Assembly: GCF_048593165.1 (NCBI RefSeq)
Contig: NZ_CP184271.1
Strand: one strand, 5' to 3'
Length of the DNA: 64,000 bases
Origin: Pectobacterium sp013449375
GTDB taxonomy: Bacteria; Pseudomonadota; Gammaproteobacteria; Enterobacterales; Enterobacteriaceae
Under the pieces are notes generated by a model. That model was not told where the DNA came from. It was given only the letters and a program-made list of their open reading frames with translations, and made no database searches. A program made the translations under genes and the position numbers. Of the stretch, positions 53,141 to 62,766 are shown one piece after another. Positions within the stretch are counted from its first letter, which is position 1, and the number at the start of each line of letters is the position of its first letter.

Positions 53141-53806
53141 ATGACCTATCAGCTTAATTTTTCCGCGCTGTTGCCATTCTGGCCTGAGCTGCTGGCGGGG
53201 TTGTGGGTCACCATTGAGCTGACGGTAATGGCAACCCTTGGCGGCATTGCCATCGGTATCTGTGGTGCGGCCTTGCGCAGCGGCAAGCCCACCCTGCTGA
53301 GTCGGCTGTGGGGAGTCTATGTCGAGCTGATCCGCAATACGCCGTTTGTGGTGCAGCTATTTTTCATCGTCTTCGGTTTGCCGAGTCTGGGCTGGAAACT
53401 TACCGCCGGGCAGGCTGCGCTGTTGGCGATGTTGATTAACCTCGGTGCGTACAGCACCGAGATTATCCGTGCTGGGATTCAGGTGACGCCGAAAGGCCAG
53501 TGGGAAGCCGCCCGTGTGCTGGGGCTGACGCGTGTGCAGACGTTTCTGCGCGTGATTCTGCCGCCTGCGCTCCAGCGGATTTATCCGGCGCTGGTCAGCC
53601 AATGCATCATCGTTATGCTGGGGTCGTCAGTGGTATCGCAGGTGTCTTATGAAGAACTGACCTTTGCCGCCAACCTGATTCAGTCCCGTACTTTTTTGAG
53701 TTTTGAAGTGTATCTGGCGACCACGCTGTGTTATCTGGCGCTGTCTGTCCTGATGCGGCAACTCTTGCTGCTGGCGGGACGGCGTTTCTTAGGGAGTCAG
53801 TCATAA
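53141..53806 (+). CDS. ABC transporter permease 1
   Basis: 221 residues, HisM/GlnP family: N-terminal ELLAGLWVTIELTVMATLGG, EAA loop AARVLGLTRVQTFLRVILPP, WVYVELIRNTPFVVQLFF-type segment (VYVELIRNTPFVVQ). Pairs with permease 2. Its TAA overlaps the next ATG (TAATG). Confidence 0.87.
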   Translation: MTYQLNFSALLPFWPELLAGLWVTIELTVMATLGGIAIGICGAALRSGKPTLLSRLWGVYVELIRNTPFVVQLFFIVFGLPSLGWKLTAGQAALLAMLINLGAYSTEIIRAGIQVTPKGQWEAARVLGLTRVQTFLRVILPPALQRIYPALVSQCIIVMLGSSVVSQVSYEELTFAANLIQSRTFLSFEVYLATTLCYLALSVLMRQLLLLAGRRFLGSQS

Positions 53807-54459
53807 TGGCATTTACCGACTGGGATATTGTGCGCAACCTGCTGCTGGCGGCGCGCTGGACGCTGTTGCTGTCGCTGACGGCCTTCATCGGCGGTGCGCT
53901 GGTGACGTTTCCGCTGATGCTGCTGCGGTTGACCAAACGCAAGTGGCCGACGCGCTTTGTTCAACTGTATTCCGAACTGTTTCAGGGGACACCGCTGCTG
54001 ATGCAACTGTTCCTCGCCTTTTTCGGGCTGGCGCTGTTCGGTATCGATGTCAGCCCGTGGACGGCGGCGGCACTGGCGCTGACGCTATTTACCAGCGCCT
54101 TTCTGGTGGATATCTGGTGTGGCAGCGTGGAAGCGTTGCCGAAAGGGCAGTGGGAAGCCTCGCGCTGTCTCGGGCTGGATTTCGGCCAGACGCTCTATCG
54201 GGTGATTGCGCCTCAGGCGATGCGTATCGCCATCGCCCCCACGGTAGGGTTTTCCGTGCAGGTGATTAAAGGCACCGCGCTGGCGTCAATCATCGGATTT
54301 GTCGAGCTGACCAAAGCGGGAACCATGCTGAATAACGTGACCTATCAGCCGTTTAAAGTGTTCGGATTGGTGGCGCTGGGCTATTTCCTGATGTGCTATC
54401 CGCTCTCTTATTACAGCCGCTATCTGGAGAAGAAATTCAATGCCGCTCATCACCATTAA
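53806..54459 (+). CDS. ABC transporter permease 2
   Basis: 217 residues, same family as permease 1: LYSELFQGTPLLMQLFLAFF and EAA loop ASRCLGLDFGQTLYRVIAPQ. Start at 53806 (TAATG overlap); an open frame to 53728 is not used. It overlaps the ATPase gene by 20 nt. Confidence 0.87.
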   Translation: MAFTDWDIVRNLLLAARWTLLLSLTAFIGGALVTFPLMLLRLTKRKWPTRFVQLYSELFQGTPLLMQLFLAFFGLALFGIDVSPWTAAALALTLFTSAFLVDIWCGSVEALPKGQWEASRCLGLDFGQTLYRVIAPQAMRIAIAPTVGFSVQVIKGTALASIIGFVELTKAGTMLNNVTYQPFKVFGLVALGYFLMCYPLSYYSRYLEKKFNAAHHH

Positions 54460-55183
54460 TCAGGTTCAAAAATATTACGGCCAGAACCATGTCCTGAAAG
54501 GCGTCGATCTGGATATTGAAATGGGTGAAGTCATCTCGATCATTGGGCGCAGCGGCTCCGGTAAGAGCACGCTCCTGCGCTGTATGAACGGTCTGGAAGG
54601 GTATCAGGACGGCAGCATCAAGCTCGGCGGGATGACGGTCACCGACAGGGATTCACAGGCGCGGGAAATCAGCCGCTCGGTTGGGATGGTGTTCCAGAAT
54701 TTCAATCTGTTCCCGCATATGACGGCGTTGGAAAACGTGATGCTGGCGCCGCGCCGCGTGCTGGGGAAAAGCGCGGCGGAATGCCGTGAGTTGGGTGAGC
54801 AGATGCTCAATAAAGTCGGGCTGGGGGAACGCCTTCACTACTATCCTGCCAACCTGTCGGGCGGCCAGCAGCAGCGTGTCGCGATTGCCCGCGCGCTGGC
54901 GATGAACCCGAAAGTCCTGCTGTGCGATGAAATTACCTCGGCGCTCGATCCTGAATTAGTCGGCGAAGTGCTGAAAGTGCTGGAACAGCTGGCCGCAGAA
55001 GGCATGACGCTGATTCTGGTGACGCATGAAATGAATTTTGCCCGTGAAGTGGGTGACCGCGTGGTGTTCATGCACCAGGGCACCGTCTGGGAACAGGGCG
55101 ACAGCAAAACGCTGTTTGCTCACCCGCAAACGCCAGAATTGAAACACTTTATCGCCTCGGTGCGAGGACTATCGGAAGCGTAA
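54440..55183 (+). CDS. ABC transporter ATPase
   Basis: 247 residues. Walker A GRSGSGKST, signature LSGGQQQR, Walker B VLLCDEITSALDPE, as in polar amino-acid importers (GlnQ/HisP). It ends 50 nt before hpxJ. Together with the two permeases and binding protein it makes a complete importer. Confidence 0.9.
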   Translation: MPLITINQVQKYYGQNHVLKGVDLDIEMGEVISIIGRSGSGKSTLLRCMNGLEGYQDGSIKLGGMTVTDRDSQAREISRSVGMVFQNFNLFPHMTALENVMLAPRRVLGKSAAECRELGEQMLNKVGLGERLHYYPANLSGGQQQRVAIARALAMNPKVLLCDEITSALDPELVGEVLKVLEQLAAEGMTLILVTHEMNFAREVGDRVVFMHQGTVWEQGDSKTLFAHPQTPELKHFIASVRGLSEA

Positions 55184-55233
55184 TGACGCTTGCCGAATGT
55201 GTAAGTCGAAACAAAAATGTGGAGCCTATAACC

Positions 55234-56478
55234 ATGAGCAGCGAACTGTACGCGCAAATTAACCCCCCTCATCGCTTACTGATGGGGCCGGGGCCGATCA
55301 ATGCCGATCCGCGCGTATTACGGGCAATGGCCAGCCAGTTGGTTGGCCAGTATGACCCCGCGATGACGAACTACATGAATCAGGTCATGGAACTCTATCG
55401 TCAGCTTTTCCGTACGGAAAACCGCTGGACGATGTTGGTAGACGGCACCTCGCGCGCGGGGATCGAAGCGATTCTGCTGTCATCAATCCGGCCTGGCGAC
55501 AAGGTGCTGGTGCCCGTATTTGGTCGTTTTGGTCATCTACTGTGTGAGATTGCCCGCCGCTGTCGTGCCGAGGTTCATACCATTGAAGTACCGTGGGGCG
55601 AGGTGTTCTCGCCTGACCAAATCGAAGACGCGATCAAGGCGGTGCGCCCGCGTTTGTTGCTGACAGTGCAGGGCGATACCTCGACCACCATGCTGCAACC
55701 GCTGGAAGAACTGGGCGAGATTTGCCGCCGTCATGGCGTGCTGTTTTATACCGATGCGACGGCGTCTTTTGGCGGAAACCCGTTGGAAACGGACAAATGG
55801 GGACTGGATGCGGTTTCCGCCGGATTACAGAAGTGTCTCGGCGGGCCGTCTGGCAGCTCACCGATCACGCTCAGCCCGCAGATGGAAGCGGTGATTCGCC
55901 GTCGTAAATGTGTAGAGCAGGGGATCCGAACGGACGCGCATCAGGATGGCGATGACGAGATGATCTATTCCAACTATTTCGATCTGGGCATGGTGATGGA
56001 TTACTGGGGGCCGGAGCGTCTGAACCACCACACCGAGGCGACGAGCATGCTGTTTGCCGCTCGTGAGTGCGCGCGAACGATCCTCGAGGAAGGGCTGGAT
56101 CGCAGCATTGCCCGCCATGCGCTGCACGGCAATGCGCTGGTGGCGGGAATTCAGGGAATGGGACTGGAAACCTTTGGCAATCTTAAACACAAAATGAATA
56201 ACGTGCTGGGCGTAGTGATTCCTGACTGTGTGCACAGTGAGCAGGTGCGTAAGCTGCTGCTGGAAGATTTTGCTATTGAGATTGGCACCTCGTTTGGCCC
56301 GCTTCAGGGCAAGATCTGGCGTATTGGCACGATGGGCTACAACGCGCGTAAAGACTGTGTGATGCAAACGTTGACGGCGCTGGAAGCGGTACTGAATCGT
56401 CTGGGTTTCCGCACGGTGCAGGGTGAAGCGTTGCAGGCTGCTTGGAATTGTTACGCGACGGACGAGGGACGTGCATGA
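55234..56478 (+). CDS. hpxJ: Ureidoglycine--glyoxylate aminotransferase-like (HpxJ/PucG)
   Basis: 414 residues, class V PLP aminotransferase. Motifs LMGPGPINADPRVLRAM, FYTDATAS (D174) and GLQKCLGG with the PLP lysine K200. It should transfer the amino group of (S)-ureidoglycine to glyoxylate in allantoin breakdown. Start 55234 (GTGGAG upstream); the frame runs to 55183. It overlaps hpxK by 4 nt. Confidence 0.87.
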   Translation: MSSELYAQINPPHRLLMGPGPINADPRVLRAMASQLVGQYDPAMTNYMNQVMELYRQLFRTENRWTMLVDGTSRAGIEAILLSSIRPGDKVLVPVFGRFGHLLCEIARRCRAEVHTIEVPWGEVFSPDQIEDAIKAVRPRLLLTVQGDTSTTMLQPLEELGEICRRHGVLFYTDATASFGGNPLETDKWGLDAVSAGLQKCLGGPSGSSPITLSPQMEAVIRRRKCVEQGIRTDAHQDGDDEMIYSNYFDLGMVMDYWGPERLNHHTEATSMLFAARECARTILEEGLDRSIARHALHGNALVAGIQGMGLETFGNLKHKMNNVLGVVIPDCVHSEQVRKLLLEDFAIEIGTSFGPLQGKIWRIGTMGYNARKDCVMQTLTALEAVLNRLGFRTVQGEALQAAWNCYATDEGRA

Positions 56479-57731
56479 GTGAAATGTTGATGTCGCCCGC
56501 TGCTGCACAGGCAGCCGCTGAGCAGATTATGTCGCGTTGTGATGCGCTGGCAGAAATCAGCGAAACGCCCGGCCAGTTGACCCGCGTTTATCTGTCGCTG
56601 GAGCACCTGCGCGCCAATGCACGGGTGGGAGAATGGATGCGCGAAGCGGGCATGAACGTCTGGCAGGATAGCGTTGGCAACATTTGCGGTCGCTATGAAG
56701 GACTCACGCCGGATGCACCCGCGCTGCTGCTAGGCTCGCATCTGGATACGGTGCGCAATGCCGGACGCTATGACGGGATGCTGGGCGTACTGACGGCAAT
56801 TGAAGTAGTGCGCGTATTTCATCAGCAGGGTACGCGTTTGCCCGTGGCGCTGGAAATCATCGGTTTCGGCGATGAGGAAGGGACACGCTTTGGTATTACG
56901 CTGCTGGGCAGCCGAGGGCTAACAGGCTCCTGGCCGGATAACTGGCTGGATTGTCAGGATGCCGAAGGCACCAGTGTGGCGCAGGCCTTGACCATTGCGG
57001 GGCTGGATCCGCTTCAGGTGGCGGAGGCGGCGCGCCCAGTCAGTGATATTGTCGCCTATCTGGAACTGCACATCGAACAAGGGCCGTGTCTGGAACAACA
57101 GGATCTGGCGCTGGGTGTGGTCACCGCGATTAACGGTGCGCGGCGGCTCAACTGCACGTTTCTCGGGCTGGCGGGGCATGCGGGCACGGTGCCAATGACG
57201 CAGCGGCGGGATGCGCTGGCAGCAGCGGCGGATTGGATGGCGCGGGCAGAGCGGGTCACGCGGGAGAGCGATCCTCATCTGGTCGCGACGTTTGGCACGT
57301 TACAGTGTTTACCGGGTGCGGCGAACGTCATCCCTGGTGAAGTGAAGATGACACTGGATATTCGCGGGCCGGAGGATGCGCCGCTGGATGCGTTGCTGGA
57401 AAAACTCCTGATGTTGGGGCAGGCTATCGCGCACCAGCGCGGCTGCCAGTTTAGTGCGGACGAGTATTACCGCATTGCGGCAACCCGCTGCGATCCCGCG
57501 TTGCAGTCGGTATTAAATGAAGCCGTGACGCGGGTACAGGGGAAAACGCTGCTGCTGCCGAGCGGCGCGGGGCACGATGCAATTGCCATTGCCGAACGCT
57601 GGCCGGTGGCGATGCTGTTTGTTCGCTGTCGCGGCGGCATCAGTCACCATCCTGATGAATCCGTGACCACGGCGGATGTGGCGCTGGCGCTACAGGCATT
57701 TTATCAGGCGGTATTTAATGCAGCGCGATAG
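56475..57731 (+). CDS. hpxK: Allantoate amidohydrolase
   Basis: 418 residues, M20/AllC family. Metal ligands in LLLGSHLDTVRNAGRYDGML and GDEEGTRFGI, a dimerisation lid and a C-terminal SGAGHDA. It hydrolyses allantoate to ureidoglycine, ammonia and CO2, feeding hpxJ. ATG 56475 overlaps the hpxJ stop (ATGA). Last gene of the operon. Confidence 0.9.
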   Translation: MSEMLMSPAAAQAAAEQIMSRCDALAEISETPGQLTRVYLSLEHLRANARVGEWMREAGMNVWQDSVGNICGRYEGLTPDAPALLLGSHLDTVRNAGRYDGMLGVLTAIEVVRVFHQQGTRLPVALEIIGFGDEEGTRFGITLLGSRGLTGSWPDNWLDCQDAEGTSVAQALTIAGLDPLQVAEAARPVSDIVAYLELHIEQGPCLEQQDLALGVVTAINGARRLNCTFLGLAGHAGTVPMTQRRDALAAAADWMARAERVTRESDPHLVATFGTLQCLPGAANVIPGEVKMTLDIRGPEDAPLDALLEKLLMLGQAIAHQRGCQFSADEYYRIAATRCDPALQSVLNEAVTRVQGKTLLLPSGAGHDAIAIAERWPVAMLFVRCRGGISHHPDESVTTADVALALQAFYQAVFNAAR

Positions 57732-58001
57732 CATCTCTATTTACATAACAGTTATAGTAAATAATTATATAACAGATCCTAATTATTTAGAGCGTCGAAA
57801 TAATTATTTGACACATATCTAAATTATGCTCACTCCACATTGAGTTCGTTTTTTCATCTGGCGTAGTCTCATCTCGGGAAGGATATTCAGTTTAAAAATC
57901 TCGCGCGTAAATAATGAATGTATTTAAAAAGAGTAATGTCGACTGAGATGGGCATTACTTTCATCGCGTGATGGATATTTACTTTGATGAGAGTAGCCAT
58001 A

Positions 58002-59981
58002 ATGAGAAAAAACAGACTGCATTTTGCATTATCTTTAGCAGCACCACTATTTTCCTCCGTACCTTTATTTTTTTCTCCTATTGCTTCTGCAATATCACAA
58101 GCGGAATTAGGGTATCGCGATGTGCCAACCATTATGCTGGATGGTCTGACATTTAAAGACTTGAACCGTGATGGAAAGGTCAATCCATATGAAGACTGGC
58201 GTTTATCTCCCGATCAACGAGCGAACGACCTGGTTACGCGTATGACGCTGGTGGAAAAAGCGGGATTGATGATGCATGGTTCCGCGCCGACGACGGGGAG
58301 TGTGATTGGTGCAGGATCTGCTTATGATATTGATACGGCGAGAAAAATGATTGCTGAGCGGTCAATCAGCAGTTTTATCACTCGCCTGTCTGGTGATGAA
58401 CCTACGCAAATGGCGGAGGAAAATAATAAGTTACAGCAGATTGCAGAAAATACGCGATTGGGGATTCCGCTGACGATTAGCAGTGACCCGCGCAATGCGT
58501 TCCAGTATTTGGTTGGCGCATCGGTTTCCTCTGGAAAGTTTAGTAAATGGCCTGAAACGCTGGGGCTGGCCGCTATTGGTGATGAATCACTGACTCGGCA
58601 GTTTGCCGACATTGTGCGTCAGGAATATCGTGCAGTCGGGATCACGGAAGCACTATCACCGCAGGCCGATTTGGCAACGGAACCGCGTTGGTCAAGGAGT
58701 AGTGGAACGTTTGGTGAAGATGCGGAGCTGACCAAGAAAATGGTCAGGGGTTATATCGAAGGCATGCAAAATGGCAGAAATGGCCTGAATTCACAAAGTG
58801 TCATCAGTATCGTTAAACACTGGGTCGGATATGGCGCTGCGCAGGATGGGTGGGATAGCCACAATGTTTATGGCAAATATGCCATCTTCAAAAAGAACGA
58901 TCTCCAGCAGCATATCGAGCCTTTTACTGGGGCATTTGAGGCGCGTGTCGCGGGCATTATGCCAACCTATTCCATTTTGAAAGACGCAACGTGGCAAGGA
59001 AGGTCGATTGAGCAAGTCGGAGCAGGGTTTAACCGTTTTCTATTAACCGATCTGCTGCGCGGGGTTTACGGATTTGATGGCGTCATTCTTAGTGACTGGC
59101 TTATCACCAATGACTGTAAAGATGACTGTGTCACGGGGAGCAAGCTGAATGAAAAGCCGGTACCGCGTGGCATGCCGTGGGGCGTTGAAAGTCTGACGGT
59201 AGAGCAGCGATTCATTAAAGCAGTGGAGGCGGGTGTCGATCAGTTTGGTGGCGTCACTAACTCTTCGGTACTGATTAGCGCGGTACAGGGAGGCAAACTG
59301 ACCGAGTCGCGTCTGGATGTTTCTGTCAGGCGTCTACTGAAACAGAAATTCCAGGTTGGTTTGTTTGAAAATCCTTATGTTAATGCTGGGCAGGCAAGCC
59401 GTGTGGTGGGTAAGGCTGAATGGCAGAAGCGGGCTAACGAAGCACAGAAACGTGCGTTGGTGCTGTTGCAAAATAAAAATATTTTGCCATTGCGAGCGGG
59501 AAGTAAAGTCTGGCTCAGCGGAATCGATAAGAACGTCGCTCGGGCCGCAGGGCTTGTTGTGGTGGAAACGCCAGAGCTTGCCGAGGTTGCGTTGGTTCGT
59601 AGCGTTGCGCCGTATGAGCAACCACATAAAAACTTTTATTTTGGCGCCAAACACCATGAGGGCTCACTTGCTTATACCGAGAACAATCCAGAATACCAAG
59701 CTATTATCAGGGCGACAGCTAGCGTGCCAACTATCGTGACCGTGTATCTGGATCGCCCGGCTATTCTGACCAATATCGTGGATAAAACACAGGCGGTTAT
59801 TGCCAACTTTGGCATCAGTGACGATGTGTTACTCAAGCAACTAATGTCTGGAGAGGCATACACAGGGAAACTTCCATTTGAGCTACCGTCTTCCATGAAA
59901 GCGGTACTTAATCAGCAACCGGGGGTACCTTATGACAGTAAAGCGCCGCTCTTTCCATTTGGATTTGGCTTAACAAAATAA
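58002..59981 (+). CDS. Exported GH3 beta-glucosidase/xylosidase
   Basis: 659 residues. Signal peptide (LHFALSLAAPLFSSVPLFFS, cleavage near SAISQ at about 31). A GH3 TIM-barrel with the nucleophile D365 in GVILSDWLIT and SIVKHWVGYGAAQ. The C-terminal domain (about 480-659) is shorter than in typical GH3 enzymes. Periplasmic or secreted; similar in size and start to soft-rot BgxA enzymes, so plant cell-wall glycoside use is likely. ATG 58002 follows GAGAGTAG; an earlier ATG at 57984 is less likely. Confidence 0.85.
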   Translation: MRKNRLHFALSLAAPLFSSVPLFFSPIASAISQAELGYRDVPTIMLDGLTFKDLNRDGKVNPYEDWRLSPDQRANDLVTRMTLVEKAGLMMHGSAPTTGSVIGAGSAYDIDTARKMIAERSISSFITRLSGDEPTQMAEENNKLQQIAENTRLGIPLTISSDPRNAFQYLVGASVSSGKFSKWPETLGLAAIGDESLTRQFADIVRQEYRAVGITEALSPQADLATEPRWSRSSGTFGEDAELTKKMVRGYIEGMQNGRNGLNSQSVISIVKHWVGYGAAQDGWDSHNVYGKYAIFKKNDLQQHIEPFTGAFEARVAGIMPTYSILKDATWQGRSIEQVGAGFNRFLLTDLLRGVYGFDGVILSDWLITNDCKDDCVTGSKLNEKPVPRGMPWGVESLTVEQRFIKAVEAGVDQFGGVTNSSVLISAVQGGKLTESRLDVSVRRLLKQKFQVGLFENPYVNAGQASRVVGKAEWQKRANEAQKRALVLLQNKNILPLRAGSKVWLSGIDKNVARAAGLVVVETPELAEVALVRSVAPYEQPHKNFYFGAKHHEGSLAYTENNPEYQAIIRATASVPTIVTVYLDRPAILTNIVDKTQAVIANFGISDDVLLKQLMSGEAYTGKLPFELPSSMKAVLNQQPGVPYDSKAPLFPFGFGLTK

Positions 59982-60229
59982 TCATGATTTGATCCACACC
60001 AGCGGCCTGTTTATTGACATAAATGGGCCTTTTTTATTCTACCGATATGTCTTTTAACTATATTAAATAATAATTTATTCTGTCTTATGTTACGCGTTAA
60101 CTCCTTATTTTATCTACAGCATTTACTGTTATAGGTGAAAGCGAAAGGACTGTATCTGTATACGCAGAATTATCGCTGTTTTACTTCGTTTGTATTATTC
60201 CAATAAATAATAACGAGTGAGATTGCATA

Positions 60230-61924
60230 ATGAGTGATAAAAAACTGTCGGATAATGAAAGGCTTAAAACACAAAGTAATTATCTGCGAGGAACCATTCA
60301 AGATGATTTGGCCGACCCGTTAACGGGAGGATTTGTCGCAGATAACTTTCAGTTAATTCGCTTTCATGGGATGTATCAACAAGACGATAGGGACATCAGG
60401 CAAGAACGTATCGCTCAGAAATTAGAGCCACTGCATACCGTTATGCTGCGTGTCCGCTTGCCGGGTGGGATCATTACGCCGCATCAGTGGTTAGGTATCG
60501 ATGCCTTTGCGCGCGAGCACACGCTTTATGGCAGCATTCGTATTACCAATCGACAGACGGTGCAACTACACGGCGTGCTGAAAGATGACATCAAGCCGGT
60601 ACATAAACTGCTTAATCATCTCGGGCTGGATTCGCGAGCCACCGCAGGGGATGTTAACCGTAATGTGTTGTGTACGGCTAACCCAGTTGAATCTATTTTA
60701 CATCGTCAGGCCTGGGAATGGGCAAAGAAGATCTCTGAGCACCTTTTACCGCGTACCCACGCTTATGCCGAGGTGTGGCTGGATAAAGAGAAAATTATTC
60801 AGACGGATGAAGAACCAATTTTGGGAAAAAGTTATCTGCCGAGAAAATTCAAAACGGCAGTGGTTATTCCGCCGCAGAATGATGTGGATATTCACGCCAA
60901 CGATCTGAGTTTTGTTGCCATCGGTGAAGGTGACCAGTTGGTTGGTTTCAATGTATTGGTGGGCGGCGGGTTGGCGATGACGCAGGGAGACACCAGCACG
61001 TATCCTCGTCTGGCGACGGAGTTTGGTTTTATCCCATTGGCGCATACGCTGGCGATTGCCGAAGCGGTGGTATCGACCCAGCGCGATTGGGGGAATCGTG
61101 AGAACCGCCGTAACGCGAAGACAAAATATACGCTTGAACGTGTCGGGGTCGATGTCTTTAAAGCTGAAGTCGAGCGGCGTAGCGGAGTGACGTTTTCTCC
61201 GTTGAGACCTTATGTTTTTTCTGAACGTGGCGATCGTATTGGTTGGGTTGACGGGATTGATGGCAAACATCACCTGACCCTGTTTATTCCTAGCGGGCGT
61301 CTGTTGGATAAACCGGGCTTACCAAATAAAAGCGGGATTGCGGCAATTGCCAACGTGCATAAAGGTGATTTTCGCCTGACAGCGAATCAGAACATCATCA
61401 TCGCTGGGGTGGCAAGTGAAGACAAAGCGCAGATAGATGCGCTAGCTCGGCAGTATGGATTGCTGGGGTCATCGCTATCGTTACAGCGTAAGGATTCCAT
61501 GGCCTGCGTCTCGTTTCCCACTTGCCCGCTGGCGATGGCCGAGGCGGAGCGGGTTCTGCCGGATGTGGTTTCAGCGATAGAGTATCTGCTACACCAATAT
61601 GGCGTAGGTGATGAGTCGTTCGTTTTTCGTATCACTGGCTGCCCAAATGGCTGTGGACGAGCCATGTTAGCTGAGGTGGGACTGATTGGACGCGCGGTGG
61701 GGCGCTATAGCCTTTACATTGGTGGCAATCGTGAAGGGACGCGCATTCCTCGCTTATATAAAGATAATATCGACGTACCGACATTACTTAGCGAAATCGA
61801 ACGGCTGATTGGTTTATGGGCGAAAGAGAGAAAGGCGGGTGAAGGCTTTGGTGATTTTGTTATCAGGGCGAAAATTGTTATGCCTGTGCTTAATGCGCCC
61901 GTGGATTTTCATACGGCGCTGTAG
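60230..61924 (+). CDS. Sulfite reductase hemoprotein (CysI paralogue), without cysJ or cysH beside it
   Basis: 564 residues (E. coli CysI 570), very similar across the length: YLRGTIQDDLADPLTGGFVA, FVAIGEGDQLVGFNVLVGGG. Iron-sulfur/siroheme ligands C426, C432 (CVSFPTC), C471 and C475 (CPNGC) are kept. It should catalyse the six-electron reduction of sulfite to sulfide, but normally with the CysJ flavoprotein. No cysJ, cysH or siroheme gene is adjacent. It could be a duplicate or use another electron donor. ATG 60230 after GAGTGAGATTGC is adequate. Confidence 0.88.
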   Translation: MSDKKLSDNERLKTQSNYLRGTIQDDLADPLTGGFVADNFQLIRFHGMYQQDDRDIRQERIAQKLEPLHTVMLRVRLPGGIITPHQWLGIDAFAREHTLYGSIRITNRQTVQLHGVLKDDIKPVHKLLNHLGLDSRATAGDVNRNVLCTANPVESILHRQAWEWAKKISEHLLPRTHAYAEVWLDKEKIIQTDEEPILGKSYLPRKFKTAVVIPPQNDVDIHANDLSFVAIGEGDQLVGFNVLVGGGLAMTQGDTSTYPRLATEFGFIPLAHTLAIAEAVVSTQRDWGNRENRRNAKTKYTLERVGVDVFKAEVERRSGVTFSPLRPYVFSERGDRIGWVDGIDGKHHLTLFIPSGRLLDKPGLPNKSGIAAIANVHKGDFRLTANQNIIIAGVASEDKAQIDALARQYGLLGSSLSLQRKDSMACVSFPTCPLAMAEAERVLPDVVSAIEYLLHQYGVGDESFVFRITGCPNGCGRAMLAEVGLIGRAVGRYSLYIGGNREGTRIPRLYKDNIDVPTLLSEIERLIGLWAKERKAGEGFGDFVIRAKIVMPVLNAPVDFHTAL

Positions 61925-61983
61925 CTGAAACGGTTTCCCAACCTCATCTTTGTATCATGGGGTTGGGATGACGCGTTTGGTCT

Positions 61984-62766
61984 CTACAGCGTAAAGCGGT
62001 CGGCATCGCGCCAGGCGGGGAAGGACTCCCGGTAGCTTTGCAGCGCTTCCAGCGACAGCTCGGCGTCCAGACGGGCGGGCTGGTTGGGGGCGGCAGAGGC
62101 CAGAATCTCTCCCTGTGCATTAATAATCAGACTATTGCCACGGTAGCTGTGGCCGTTGCCGTCGGTGCCGACGCGGTTACAGCCTGCAACGTAGGCCTGA
62201 TTTTCAATGGCGCGTGCCGCCAGCAGCGTTTGCCAGTGTGCGGTGCGTGGTGCTGGCCAGTTGGCGACATACAGCGCCAGATCGTAGTCCTGTCGATTAC
62301 GTGACCAGACGGGGAAACGCAGGTCGTAACAGATCATCGGGCAGATGCGCCAGCCGCGCCACTCAAGGGTGACGCGCTCCGTGCCTGCCTGATAGTGGTG
62401 GTGTTCGTCCGCCATGCGGAACAGGTGGCGCTTATCGTAGTGATGCACCTCGCCGTGCGGATCGACCAGCAGGAAACGGTTCACCGCGCCTTTCGGCGTA
62501 TTTACCGCGACGCTGCCGCCGATCAGCGCGTTCGTCTTCTGCGCCCACTGATGCAGCCACGCTTCTACAACCGATTGATCCAGACTGCCTTTGGCAGCTT
62601 CCATCGCAAAGCCGGTAGTGAACATCTCCGGCAGCACGATCAGATCGCGTCCTGCCACATCACGCCCGCTCATCTCTGCCAATAAGGTATCGAAGTGGCG
62701 CAGATTGGCTTCCCCATCGCGCCAGACCAGCGGCTGTTGCAGCAATGAAATCTTTAAAGTCGACAT
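61984..62766 (-). CDS. yafV: Omega-amidase YafV
   Basis: 260 residues, nitrilase superfamily. Glu-Lys-Cys triad E47 (LPEMF), K113 (YDKRHLF), C147 (CYDLRF). It hydrolyses 2-oxoglutaramate and 2-oxosuccinamate, the products of glutamine and asparagine transamination. It overlaps ybdL by 13 nt, so the pair forms the glutaminase II route used in methionine salvage. Confidence 0.9.
   Translation of the reverse strand: MSTLKISLLQQPLVWRDGEANLRHFDTLLAEMSGRDVAGRDLIVLPEMFTTGFAMEAAKGSLDQSVVEAWLHQWAQKTNALIGGSVAVNTPKGAVNRFLLVDPHGEVHHYDKRHLFRMADEHHHYQAGTERVTLEWRGWRICPMICYDLRFPVWSRNRQDYDLALYVANWPAPRTAHWQTLLAARAIENQAYVAGCNRVGTDGNGHSYRGNSLIINAQGEILASAAPNQPARLDAELSLEALQSYRESFPAWRDADRFTL

Noticed and set aside
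57750..57960. TTGACA near 57809 as promoter of the GH3 gene
   Set aside because: No -10 at proper spacing; a real promoter probably exists but cannot be fixed.
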